Assembly: GCA_910586515.1 (NCBI GenBank)
Contig: CAJUGL010000055.1
Span: 1 to 23,244 of the forward strand
DNA: 23,244 nt
DNA from: an uncultured Acetatifactor sp.
Lineage (GTDB): Bacteria; Bacillota; Clostridia; Lachnospirales; Lachnospiraceae
Direction: 5' to 3'
In this document: one piece after another, positions 1 to 6,899 of the stretch
Position numbering within the stretch: position 1 is the stretch's first letter
How the letters are laid out: each line of letters opens with the position of its first letter
The notes under the pieces: generated by a model
Database searches by the model: none
The model's input: only the letters and a program-made list of their open reading frames with translations
Told to the model about the DNA's origin: nothing
Made by a program: the position numbers and the translations under genes

Positions 1-4
1 CCAG

Positions 5-67
5 ACTGCATAACGCTGACTGGTTCAATCGCATGATTGCATTAGGCAGTATTCAGCGTTATGCAGT
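5..67. repeat. Long inverted repeat with nested hairpin at the window edge
   Basis: Positions 5-19 (actgcataacgctga) are the exact reverse complement of 53-67, giving 15-bp arms around a 33-nt centre. The centre holds its own small dyad, CAATC-GCAT-GATTG. It lies just beyond the stop of the DUF975 gene and has no T-tract, so it is not a standard terminator. It could be a transcript-end structure, a protein-binding dyad or part of a dispersed element cut by the window edge. Confidence 0.7.
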
Positions 68-90
68 ATAAGTGCCGGGAAAAAGCAGGT

Positions 91-852
91 TTACCGTGCG
101 GACCCGGGATTCATCAGGTCAAGGAAAAAGCAGGCATGCGTCATCTGCATATAAGGTTCCAGCCACAGAAAGCCGATGCCGAAGCTTAAGATACACAGCA
201 GCGTCAGGGGCAGGAAGCCCAGTTCCAGCAGAAAAAGCCTGCTCCTGTGTCCCTTCATCATGCGCCAGCACAGGGAGAGGGTTTCCTTTCCTGTATTTTC
301 GGGAAAGTCCAGAGCCAGGTAAAAGGACAGGGCAATGCCCAGAGATACGGGGATATAGATGCATAATCCGGCTCCGGCTGCGCCCAGGGCATAGAAAATC
401 CATTTCAGATCACGGGTGGAGATATAGTTCTGGAACAGATACTGTCCGGGCCACAGGCATATGGTCTGGCAGAGCGCCAGGGCGGCCGAGATCACAAGGT
501 ATCTTTTGGAGTCCGTCCGAAAACCGTAGAACAAATCCCGGACGGACGCCCTCTGCCCACAGGCCAGATTCAAAAAGTAGAGGGCGATTCCCGCGTTCAT
601 CACACCGAAAAGAACGCCTGCGGTCACCAGCAGGATGTCGAACAGAACGGAGATGCCTGCGGATGCTCCGGTGGACCCTGTCATTGCGTAGACCGTATTC
701 ATGGTGCTGACACAGACAGAATTGATGGAAAGGCGCGCCATGCCTGAGAGAAGGAAGCTCAGAAAGGTAATCAGAATGGCGCCGCCGTATCTGCTCTCCA
801 GCCTGTCTTTTGCCATATTCTTTATTTCGTAAGATTTTTTATATTGTTTCAT
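91..852 (-). CDS. DUF975-family multi-pass membrane protein
   Basis: A 253-aa integral membrane protein of unknown molecular function. The N-terminus (MKQYKKSYEIKNMAKDRL) is the charged lead-in typical of DUF975 proteins. It is followed by five or so hydrophobic stretches: about residues 23-45, 68-100, 118-140, 153-188 and 208-240. The frame is open upstream to 960, adding 36 residues, but that extension is not family-like and begins inside a 17-bp tandem duplication with no ribosome binding site, so I place the start at 852. The Shine-Dalgarno for 852 is itself weak (GGAG 13 nt upstream); a TTG at 861 is an alternative start. It is probably last in a three-gene operon with the SprA-related and DUF4190-like genes. 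DUF975 assignment is from recognition of the sequence pattern. No function is inferred beyond the membrane. Confidence 0.75.
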   Translation of the reverse strand: MKQYKKSYEIKNMAKDRLESRYGGAILITFLSFLLSGMARLSINSVCVSTMNTVYAMTGSTGASAGISVLFDILLVTAGVLFGVMNAGIALYFLNLACGQRASVRDLFYGFRTDSKRYLVISAALALCQTICLWPGQYLFQNYISTRDLKWIFYALGAAGAGLCIYIPVSLGIALSFYLALDFPENTGKETLSLCWRMMKGHRSRLFLLELGFLPLTLLCILSFGIGFLWLEPYMQMTHACFFLDLMNPGSAR

Positions 853-943
853 GGGTTTCAACTCGCTCCGGGACTCTGTCTTTTCAGTGCCGGGAAATAT
901 TGCGCCGGCATGCAGACAGGGATTCGTTTTCCGTATATCCTGC

Positions 944-977
944 CGTATGCTATACGGCATCGTATGCTATACGGCAT
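944..977. repeat. 17-bp perfect tandem duplication
   Basis: The unit cgtatgctatacggcat occurs twice back to back (944-960, 961-977). With 941-959 it forms a dyad, TGCCGTA-TGCTA-TACGGCA. It covers the last codons and stop of the SprA-related gene and the junction with the DUF975 gene. The duplication supplies the spurious upstream ATG at 960. Confidence 0.85.
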
Positions 978-1479
978 AATCCAGATTCATTCCCAGGTAT
1001 TTTGTCCGGTCCGCGCTTTTCAGATCCTGCTGATAAGGATTCTCTTCGTTATAGTATTTGATCTGGGTGTGCGTGGTGCCGCCTGATACATAGGTACGTC
1101 CGCACTCTGGGCAGACTGCCGTGTGAATGGAGACAGAGGCGGAAACCACCTTGCCGTTGTCCGCAGCCGCCTTTTTGTAGGCATTGGACACATGCTCCTG
1201 CTCGTGGGCGCGTACTGCGGAGGCTGCGCTTTCGGGAGACACATGCTGAGGACTTTTGAAAGAGACCATTTCGTCGGAGCCGTCCTGGTATTTGCGGTTC
1301 TTACAGGTCCGGCATTCTTCCGACGGGTCTTCCAGGCCGGCCTTTTTCTTCCAGTCCTCCTCTTTGTATCCCGGAAGCTGCCGGGCGTTCTGGATTTCCT
1401 GTTCTGCCCCGGGGAAGCTGCCGGCTGCGGAGGGGCCGTAATACCTGTCGTATGAGTTGGTGATGGGTGAGAGTGTCAT
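967..1479 (-). CDS. SprA-related putative metallopeptidase-like protein
   Basis: A 170-aa protein with no signal peptide or membrane segment. It carries an HEQEH motif at residues 92-96, the HExxH zinc-metallopeptidase signature, within SAVRAHEQEHVSNA, which is the conserved core of the SprA-related family. Two CxxC pairs flank it (C56/C59 and C123/C126) and look like a structural zinc site. The C-terminus is polar and Tyr/Asn-rich. The start at 1479 has an excellent site (GCAGGAGG, about 9 nt upstream). Peptidase activity is plausible from the motif but, as far as I know, not established for the family. It lies 63 nt downstream of the DUF4190-like gene and 114 nt upstream of the chosen DUF975 start, consistent with co-transcription. 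The terminal codons overlap a 17-bp tandem duplication. Confidence 0.75.
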   Translation of the reverse strand: MTLSPITNSYDRYYGPSAAGSFPGAEQEIQNARQLPGYKEEDWKKKAGLEDPSEECRTCKNRKYQDGSDEMVSFKSPQHVSPESAASAVRAHEQEHVSNAYKKAAADNGKVVSASVSIHTAVCPECGRTYVSGGTTHTQIKYYNEENPYQQDLKSADRTKYLGMNLDYAV

Positions 1480-1542
1480 TTTATAAATCCTCCTGCTTAA
1501 TAATTCTGAAATCTGACTGACATCTGGTAATGTGAGATGAAA

Positions 1543-2004
1543 TCAGTCAAAGGAATATCCGTAATATTGCTCCATAAAATCCGAAAAATTGATTCCGTAT
1601 ATTTGTTCGGTCATGGAGTCGATCTGATTGCGGAAGGTTTCGTTCTTCATGAGCACAGGCAGCATCACCAGGGAATAGACCATAATGAGCGCGGCGCTGG
1701 CAAGCCCTATAATGGAAAGCGTCAGGCCGGTGACGCAGGCAGAACTCATTCTTTTTCCCTTTCTGTGAGCCAGGCAGGCGAAAAGAATGCCAAGCGCGCC
1801 CAGAGGCAGGGACAGAATGACCGTACAGCATGTAGTGACGGACAATAGCCCGCAGACGGCGGCAGCCACGGAAAAGGCCTGCCCGTAGGGTCTGTGGGTG
1901 GGCTGATTGTAATAGCTGCTGTTGGAAGCGTTGCTGTTCCACCTGTCCCACTGGCCGTTGTCCCGGTTATTCCGGTTGTTTGATCCGCTCTGGTTGTAGT
2001 CCAT
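1543..2004 (-). CDS. DUF4190-like small membrane protein
   Basis: A 153-aa protein. Residues 1-40 are Asn/Ser/Tyr-rich and low in complexity, probably a disordered cytosolic tail. Two hydrophobic segments follow: about residues 43-78, with a CC pair and a glycine-rich G-A-L-G-I-L-F helix, and about 88-115. A short basic stretch (AHRKGKR) separates them. The soluble C-terminal tail is acidic and aromatic (ending YYGYSFD). This two-helix, Gly-rich layout behind a disordered tail resembles DUF4190 proteins of Firmicutes, whose function is unknown. The start at 2004 has AAGGAGT about 7 nt upstream, and a good promoter lies directly upstream at 2040-2068. It is first in the three-gene minus-strand operon. 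Family assignment is moderate. Confidence 0.65.
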   Translation of the reverse strand: MDYNQSGSNNRNNRDNGQWDRWNSNASNSSYYNQPTHRPYGQAFSVAAAVCGLLSVTTCCTVILSLPLGALGILFACLAHRKGKRMSSACVTGLTLSIIGLASAALIMVYSLVMLPVLMKNETFRNQIDSMTEQIYGINFSDFMEQYYGYSFD

Positions 2005-2039
2005 AAAGAGACTCCTTCTTCCTGATAAATCTTATTTCT

Positions 2040-2068
2040 ACTTTACCATTTTTCACCGGTTCTGTCAA
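2040..2068 (-). promoter_or_regulatory. Sigma70/SigA-type promoter for the 2004-91 operon
   Basis: Read on the minus strand: TTGACA (2068-2063), a 17-nt spacer, then TAAAGT (2045-2040). TG one base upstream of the -10 makes it an extended -10. The start of transcription would be about 30 nt upstream of the ATG at 2004. Confidence 0.7.
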
Positions 2069-2109
2069 AAGTATTTTGAACTGTTGCCGAAAGCAGTGCG
2101 GATTAGGAG

Positions 2110-2138
2110 TTGACATTTTTCCGTATCCGTATTATGAT
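2110..2138 (+). promoter_or_regulatory. Near-consensus promoter pointing antisense toward the ABC operon
   Basis: TTGACA (2110-2115), a 17-nt spacer, then TATGAT (2133-2138) on the plus strand. TGTCAA follows at 2144-2149. No credible plus-strand gene lies downstream, so the predicted transcript would enter the 3' end of the minus-strand ABC transporter gene as antisense RNA. Confidence 0.5.
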
Positions 2139-2334
2139 AAAGCTGTCAATAACTTATCTGTGAAAGGTGTCTATCACACATTCAGGCAGTTTCTGCCGGA
2201 TTTTTCACACACACTGGCCAATATCCGTCTGATGGCAGACTGCAGACGCCTGGACGAATATTCCCGTTTTGTTGAGCGAATCAGGATTCTGCGCAAGAAC
2301 GGCCTTTCCGCCGCGGGAATAAGCTGTAAAGCGC

Positions 2335-4224
2335 TTAGGCCTGCTTTTCAGCGTAATACTGCGCCTGGGCGTACCACAATTCACGGTATTTTCCGTTTTC
2401 GGCGGATACCAGGGTTTCATGCTTTCCCTGCTGGACGATATTTCCCTTGTCAAAGACCAGGATTTCGTCGCAGAATTTGCAGGAGGAGAGACGGTGGCTG
2501 ATGTAGATGGCCGTCTTATCCTCGATGATTTCGTTAAATTTGCTGTAGATCTCCGCCTCTGCGATGGGGTCCAGGGCGGCGGTGGGTTCATCCAGCACGA
2601 TAAAGGGGGAGTTCTTGTACAGAGCCCTTGCCAGGGCAATTTTCTGTTTTTCTCCGCCGGACATGTCCACACCCTCCTGGTCCAGGGTCTTGCCCAGGAA
2701 GGTGTCCAGCCCTTTGGGAAGGCTTTCCAGACGCTCTCCGAATCCGGCTTTCTCCAGACAGGACCGGGCCAGGGAACTGTCATATTCCGCCGCCGCGGCC
2801 ACGTTTTCGCCCAAGGGCATTTCGGTGAGGACAAAATCCTGGAACACCACGGAGAAGAGGGAGAGATATTCCCGGTAATCATATTTGCGGATGTCGAAAC
2901 CGTTTAACAGGATGGTGCCCTCGGTGGGGTCATACAGTCTGCAGAGCAGCTTGATGAAGGTGGTCTTGCCGCTGCCGTTTGGGCCCACTACCGCCAGGCG
3001 CTGTCCCACCCGGAACTTTCTGTTTACATGGCGCAGGACATACTGTTCGCTGCCCGGATACCGGAAGGATACGTCGCGGAATTCCACTTCATACTGCCTG
3101 TCATTGCGTTTTTCTACCGTGAGACTGCCCTGGTACATTACATTGGGCTGCTCCAGGAAATCAAAAACCTGCTTCACAAAGGAAGTGTTTATGCGGATCT
3201 CTCCCAGATGGCTGATCAGGGAAGAGAGTCCTGTGGCAAATCTGGTGATGGCGCCGATGTACTGGGTTGTCATGCCGATGCCGAAAGCGCCTGCCCAGGC
3301 CTTCAGGCAGACAAATACATAGATCACGCCTGTGAGAATTCCGGATACGGCTGCGGAGGCGCTGCTGTACAGGCCCATGGGACCTCTGGCCAGTTTTGCG
3401 AAATGTCCCTTGCTGTTGAAAGTGGATGTTTTGTCATAATTGTATTTTTTGCACAGGATATCCTGACGATAGATCCGTACGTCGGCTGCCCGTTCATTGC
3501 GGTAACCAAGAAAACCAAAGTGACCGAACAGACGGTTTGCCATATTGTGCACGTCGGAATTCAGCGCAAAATAGCTGTCTGACTTATTGGAAAGCATGGG
3601 GGCGAGAAAAATGACAGCCAGCATCACTGCCAGGAGGGGAAACAGGAACAGGGGACTGTTGAGGAAAGTCATATTCCCGGCGCCGGCCGGTACCCTGTTG
3701 GTGAACAGGGTTACTGTCAGCGCAATGCCTCCCAGAAGGGTAAACAGGGAGGAGATCAGGCTGTCCACAAGGGAAAGGGCCCGCTCCATGCCCCATCCGC
3801 CTCCGTTCTGATTCTGGTAGATGGTGGAAAGCATGCTCTGGGTTCGGGTCTCGTCCACGATACAGTAATCCAGATCCAGCATTTTATCGCTTAAGAATTT
3901 GCGGATATAGTAATACCAGCCTGCATTCTCCACAGCCATCGCCCTGTTCAGAAAGGCTCCGGCCAGGGCGATGGCGGCTGCCGAAAGCAGGGCGGCCAGC
4001 ACCAGGCGAAACAGTGTGTCCGGATTTCTGCTTCCGGCCAGTTCTTCGATGATCAGGGCGGAAAGCCAGATCCCCACATAGGGGGTCAGGGCAGACCAGA
4101 TGTCTCTCAGGATGCGGAGGGCAAGCACTCTGGGACGGTCTCGGCGTATCAGCCGCAGTAGTTTTCCGGTTATGCTCCAGGTTTCGCGCCAGGATGATAA
4201 TTTCTTTTGATTTTTACGACTCAT
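2335..4224 (-). CDS. ABC exporter half-transporter (TMD-NBD), subunit 2
   Basis: A 629-aa membrane-embedded ATPase, a normal length for a half-size ABC exporter. About residues 20-330 form the six-helix transmembrane domain. The C-terminal nucleotide-binding domain has Walker A GPNGSGKTT (about 412-420), Q-loop VVFQDF, signature SGGEK (about 520), Walker B with catalytic Glu (VLDEPTAALD, about 540) and switch His (ISHRL, about 576). All ATP-site residues are present. I start it at MSRKNQKK (4224), with AAGGAG 7 nt upstream. The open frame continues to 4401 but that part merely translates a structured intergenic repeat. It follows the second ABC gene by 112 nt and probably pairs with it. The substrate is unknown: peptide, lipid or drug export are all possible, and no substrate gene is adjacent on the same strand. 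Confidence 0.9.
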   Translation of the reverse strand: MSRKNQKKLSSWRETWSITGKLLRLIRRDRPRVLALRILRDIWSALTPYVGIWLSALIIEELAGSRNPDTLFRLVLAALLSAAAIALAGAFLNRAMAVENAGWYYYIRKFLSDKMLDLDYCIVDETRTQSMLSTIYQNQNGGGWGMERALSLVDSLISSLFTLLGGIALTVTLFTNRVPAGAGNMTFLNSPLFLFPLLAVMLAVIFLAPMLSNKSDSYFALNSDVHNMANRLFGHFGFLGYRNERAADVRIYRQDILCKKYNYDKTSTFNSKGHFAKLARGPMGLYSSASAAVSGILTGVIYVFVCLKAWAGAFGIGMTTQYIGAITRFATGLSSLISHLGEIRINTSFVKQVFDFLEQPNVMYQGSLTVEKRNDRQYEVEFRDVSFRYPGSEQYVLRHVNRKFRVGQRLAVVGPNGSGKTTFIKLLCRLYDPTEGTILLNGFDIRKYDYREYLSLFSVVFQDFVLTEMPLGENVAAAAEYDSSLARSCLEKAGFGERLESLPKGLDTFLGKTLDQEGVDMSGGEKQKIALARALYKNSPFIVLDEPTAALDPIAEAEIYSKFNEIIEDKTAIYISHRLSSCKFCDEILVFDKGNIVQQGKHETLVSAENGKYRELWYAQAQYYAEKQA

Positions 4225-4275
4225 GTTTTTTCTCCTTATTCCGTTTATGTTCTGCAGTTGTTCAGGAGTTTCTGC

Positions 4276-4332
4276 GTTATTGTTCACAGGCGCCTCCGGA
4301 AGGTGCTTTCGCGCGCCTTCTGCGCGAAAATC
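4276..4332. repeat. Structured dispersed repeat, copy A
   Basis: A 57-nt sequence between the two ABC genes, ending 4 nt from the upstream gene's stop. It matches 23179-23235 without gaps at 46 of 57 positions by hand alignment. It contains a perfect 8-bp stem, TTTCGCGC (4307-4314) and GCGCGAAA (4322-4329), with a 7-nt loop. The stem is conserved in the other copy with a compensatory change. There is no T-tract. Confidence 0.75.
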
Positions 4333-4336
4333 CCTG

Positions 4337-6190
4337 TCAGGATTCTTCTGCGGAATCCTGGTTTCTGTAATATTTGCTCTGTACTTCGAACAGCTCCGCA
4401 TAGCGGCCGCCTGCAGCCAGCAGACCTTCGTGGGTGCCTTCCTCTGCTATGCGGCCGTCCTCGATGAGGAGGATGCGGTCGCAGAAACGTGTGGAGGCCA
4501 GACGGTGGGAGATGTATACGGAGGAACGGCCTCTGGTCATCTCATGATATTTTCCGTACAGATCGGCTTCCGCCAGAGGGTCCAGGGCGGCGGTGGGTTC
4601 ATCCAGCATGACGAAGGGAGCGTTTTTATAGAGAGCTCTGGCCAGCATCAGCCTCTGGGTTTCCCCGCCGGAAAGCATGACTGCATCCTCGTATACCTCC
4701 CGGCAGAGTTTTTCTTCGTACTGCGCGGGAAGGGATTCTATTTTTTCCGTGAGACCAGCCTTTGCGATACAGTCTTTGACCCGGGGCATATCCAGGTCTT
4801 CCTCCGTCTGCGCCACGTTGGAGGCAACGGTAGCGGCCAGAAGGCTGAAATCCTGGAACACGGCGGAGAACAGCCTGTAATAATCCTGACGGTTATACTT
4901 CCGGATGTCCTTTCCGTCCAGGAGCACCTTTCCTTCCGTGGGATCCAGGAAACCGCAGAGCAGCTTGATAAGCGTTGTCTTTCCTGCTCCGTTTAATCCC
5001 ACCACAGCCAGTTTCTCCCCGGGGTGAAGGGTGAAGCTGATGTGGGAGAGGGTATCTTTATCCGCGGCCGGATAGCGGAAGGAGACATCTTCCAGCCTGA
5101 TTTCGTATTTTCTCTCCGGGTCCGCTTCCAGGGGCTCTCCTTCCGCAAAGAGGAACGGCTCCGGATATTCTATGCATTCCCGCAGATTGGACAATTCCAA
5201 CCCCTGTCTGTACAGGGTGAGCAGATTATTTAAAATGCCGCTGACCCAGTCGGAGAAACTTCCCGCCGCGGTGAAATACAGCAGAAAGAGAGATACGCTC
5301 ATGGTTCCGTTCAGCATCAGATAGATCAGGTAGGCATAGATGAAGCCGTTGCGCAGGAAAGCCAGCGTCAGGTCGGCCACGGCGCCCCAGATATAGACAT
5401 TCTGGGCTTTGCGGTGGAAGGCCCGGTAGGCGGTCCAGGTCTTCCGGTAGAGCTCTTCCAGCCAGGGACGCATGCCGAAGAGGCGGATATCCTTGGCCAT
5501 ATAGGAGCTCTCGGCAGTTATGGTCCAGTAAAACAGCGTTCCGTCCAACAGGCCTTCCTCTTCCCTGTGGCGGTGACCGTACTCGCCCAGGGGCTTATTG
5601 ATAAAATAATTCAGCAGGGACGCGGCAGTGATCACCAGAATCAGCAGGGGGTTCACATTGGTCAGCAGAGCCAGATAGACAAGGAAGCCCAACAGGTTCT
5701 TCAGCAGTTCGGTCATTGTGTTCCATACGGCTTCGGAGGCCGCGGCATTGCAGCTGATGGCCTGTTCCGCCTTTCCGCGCATCTTCAGAAATTTTTCGTC
5801 GCTGATATTCGGGTAGGATGTTTTCATCAATTTGTCGCTGAGCTTTGCGATAATGCATGTGCGCACGGTGACTTTGCCGTAGAGGATATTGGCGTCCACA
5901 TAGCCGGAGACGGCGTTCAGCGCCATGATCAGGACTACAAATCCGGCGATGAGGCCCAGCAGCGTCCCCAGGGGGGCGTGTCTTTCCACCGCGCCCAGAA
6001 TGGCAGGGGTAACGGTGAGGGAGGCCAGGTTGGAGGCCAGGGCCAGCAGGGCTGTGAGTATACACAGGATGGGCACTTTCTTTTCCTTTTCCCGGACGGC
6101 TGTCCTGATCATGTACCAGGCCGACTGCCACATATTGTATTTGGGTTTTTGGGGCTTTTCTTTTGGTGCTGTGTTTTGTGTGTTGGACAT
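4337..6190 (-). CDS. ABC exporter half-transporter (TMD-NBD), subunit 1
   Basis: A 617-aa half-size exporter. A Pro/Lys-rich cytosolic lead (about residues 1-40) precedes the transmembrane domain (about 45-330). The nucleotide-binding domain has Walker A GLNGAGKTT (about 396-404), Q-loop AVFQDF, signature LSGGETQR (about 505), Walker B MLDEPTAALD with catalytic Glu (about 525) and switch His in ISHRLAS (about 557). Unlike many heterodimeric exporters, neither partner shows an obviously degenerate ATP site. I chose ATG 6190 because AGAGGTG lies 6 nt upstream; the in-frame GTG at 6199 is itself part of that site. An extended -10 promoter (TGCTATAAT) lies about 85 nt upstream. It is divergent from the surface-fibre operon. 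Whether it exports anything related to those fibres is unknown; sortase and TasA-type subunits normally use Sec. Confidence 0.9.
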   Translation of the reverse strand: MSNTQNTAPKEKPQKPKYNMWQSAWYMIRTAVREKEKKVPILCILTALLALASNLASLTVTPAILGAVERHAPLGTLLGLIAGFVVLIMALNAVSGYVDANILYGKVTVRTCIIAKLSDKLMKTSYPNISDEKFLKMRGKAEQAISCNAAASEAVWNTMTELLKNLLGFLVYLALLTNVNPLLILVITAASLLNYFINKPLGEYGHRHREEEGLLDGTLFYWTITAESSYMAKDIRLFGMRPWLEELYRKTWTAYRAFHRKAQNVYIWGAVADLTLAFLRNGFIYAYLIYLMLNGTMSVSLFLLYFTAAGSFSDWVSGILNNLLTLYRQGLELSNLRECIEYPEPFLFAEGEPLEADPERKYEIRLEDVSFRYPAADKDTLSHISFTLHPGEKLAVVGLNGAGKTTLIKLLCGFLDPTEGKVLLDGKDIRKYNRQDYYRLFSAVFQDFSLLAATVASNVAQTEEDLDMPRVKDCIAKAGLTEKIESLPAQYEEKLCREVYEDAVMLSGGETQRLMLARALYKNAPFVMLDEPTAALDPLAEADLYGKYHEMTRGRSSVYISHRLASTRFCDRILLIEDGRIAEEGTHEGLLAAGGRYAELFEVQSKYYRNQDSAEES

Positions 6191-6275
6191 AGTTTTCACC
6201 TCTTACGTTTCGGTATGGTTTCTTTCTGCTCTGATGCAGGGCTGTTTGATATGCCCTTCGGAATCGAACAAGGTC

Positions 6276-6284
6276 ATTATAGCA
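6276..6284 (-). promoter_or_regulatory. Extended -10 promoter for the ABC operon
   Basis: Minus strand TGCTATAAT: a perfect -10 with the TGn extension. The sequence 17 nt upstream (CTCCTT) is a poor -35, as is common for extended -10 promoters. It lies about 85 nt from the ATG at 6190. Confidence 0.6.
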
Positions 6285-6364
6285 TAGGCGGGAGAAAAAA
6301 GGAGATATGGGGACGAAATGTTCATTCTGGGGGATGAAATGCCGTGACAGGATGCACATATGCA

Positions 6365-6392
6365 ATTATTTGACTCGAGGAGTCGAAATAAT
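6365..6392. promoter_or_regulatory. Imperfect 12-bp-arm dyad, possible operator
   Basis: ATTATTTGACTC (6365-6376), spacer GAG, then GAGTC(G)AAATAAT (6380-6392), with one bulged G. It lies upstream of both the divergent ABC promoter and the pilus promoters. It could bind a dimeric regulator or form a short hairpin. The regulator is not identified. Confidence 0.5.
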
Positions 6393-6600
6393 GAAAACGA
6401 AGGTTTGGGATTGTCGGCGCAAAACGTGCACGAAAATACCTGGCGGAACTATCCATGAACGGTAACCATAAATACTATATATGGATAATATATTACGATA
6501 CCGGAGACTCGGGGGCAGTCTTGGGGTTTAGGACCGCCGAGTTAAGAAAACGTTAAAATTTGGAAGGATAAAAAATAAAAAGTGAGAAAAACAAAAAAGT

Positions 6601-6635
6601 TTTGACGCATCCTTTGACGGCACATCTGCTATACT
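6601..6635 (+). promoter_or_regulatory. Activator-type promoter candidate with TTTGACG direct repeats
   Basis: An extended -10 (TGC then TATACT, 6627-6635) lacks a properly spaced -35. Instead TTTGACG occurs twice, at 6601-6607 and 6613-6619, a 12-bp phase. Same-face direct repeats overlapping the -35 region are typical of response-regulator-activated promoters. Confidence 0.45.
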
Positions 6636-6690
6636 GTAAATAATTACAAGAGGAATGCCGATATTGCATTTAATAAGACCTATTTTATGT

Positions 6691-6710
6691 TTCTTAAATT
6701 TTTCTAAGAA
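6691..6710. promoter_or_regulatory. TTCTTA-N8-TAAGAA dyad between the two pilus promoter candidates
   Basis: Six-bp arms at 6691-6696 and 6705-6710 around AATTTTTC. It lies downstream of the -10 at 6630 and upstream of that at 6757. It could be a weak RNA hairpin in the longer leader or an operator. Six-bp AT-rich arms can arise by chance. Confidence 0.3.
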
Positions 6711-6733
6711 TTTGGTAAATGAGATTTGCTGTG

Positions 6734-6762
6734 TTGCAAGTTTGCTTTGAACGTTGTATACT
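6734..6762 (+). promoter_or_regulatory. Probable main promoter of the surface-fibre operon
   Basis: TTGCAA (6734-6739), a 17-nt spacer, then TATACT (6757-6762): 4/6 and 5/6 consensus matches. Transcription would begin near 6769 and give a leader of about 130 nt before the ATG at 6900. Confidence 0.55.
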
Positions 6763-6841
6763 GAATATAGTGATAAAAAATTTGCGTGTTTGAGAAACGA
6801 TATAGGATAGTGCGAGCGTACCGCATATGCTCCTGGATAAC

Positions 6842-6862
6842 GGCGCGGAAGGGATGCGCGCC
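6842..6862 (+). other. GC-rich leader hairpin upstream of the adhesin
   Basis: GGCGCG (6842-6847) pairs with CGCGCC (6857-6862) across a 9-nt loop. It ends 22 nt before the AAGGAGG ribosome binding site at 6885-6891, so it could influence translation of the adhesin. No T-tract. Confidence 0.4.
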
Positions 6863-6899
6863 AGGGAGGCGGACAGGGACGTTTAAGGAGGGATTCAAT

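Larger units (their letters stand above)
2005..2334. other. 330-bp intergenic region, DUF4190-like gene to ABC operon end
   Basis: The left part holds the minus-strand promoter for the small-membrane-protein operon (2040-2068) and a plus-strand promoter-like sequence (2110-2138). From about 2145 to 2334 I see no gene I can support. A plus-strand open frame crosses it but has no start with a ribosome binding site and runs antisense into the ABC gene. I found no convincing terminator for the ABC operon here. Confidence 0.6.
6191..6899. other. Divergent regulatory region between ABC and surface-fibre operons
   Basis: About 700 bp with no gene I can support; long opposite-strand frames here are shadows. 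It holds the ABC promoter (6276-6284, minus), a 12-bp-arm dyad (6365-6392), a second dyad sharing the GACTCG core (6505-6521), an AT-rich purine-tract stretch (6541-6600), two plus-strand promoter candidates (-10 boxes at 6630 and 6757), a TTCTTA/TAAGAA dyad (6691-6710) and a leader of about 130 nt with a GC hairpin. The stretch 6393-6500 matches no riboswitch I know. Confidence 0.7.

Noticed and set aside
2160..2340. Possible MerR-like fragment on the plus strand (VERIRILRKNGLSAAGI)
   Set aside because: A faint resemblance over about 17 residues only; no start codon with a ribosome binding site, no helix-turn-helix ahead of it, and the frame continues antisense into the ABC gene.
2335..6190. 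Degenerate ATP site in one ABC partner
   Set aside because: Both proteins retain Walker A, signature SGGE, catalytic Glu after Walker B and switch His.
6393..6530. Possible cyclic-di-GMP or other riboswitch upstream of the fibre operon
   Set aside because: It lies upstream of both candidate promoters for the operon and I could not find the conserved cores (for example GGACGCAAAGCC) or a consistent fold.
6200..6899. Invertible promoter for phase variation of the fibre operon
   Set aside because: I found no pair of distant, matching inverted repeats flanking a promoter, and no recombinase gene in the window. Only short local dyads are present.
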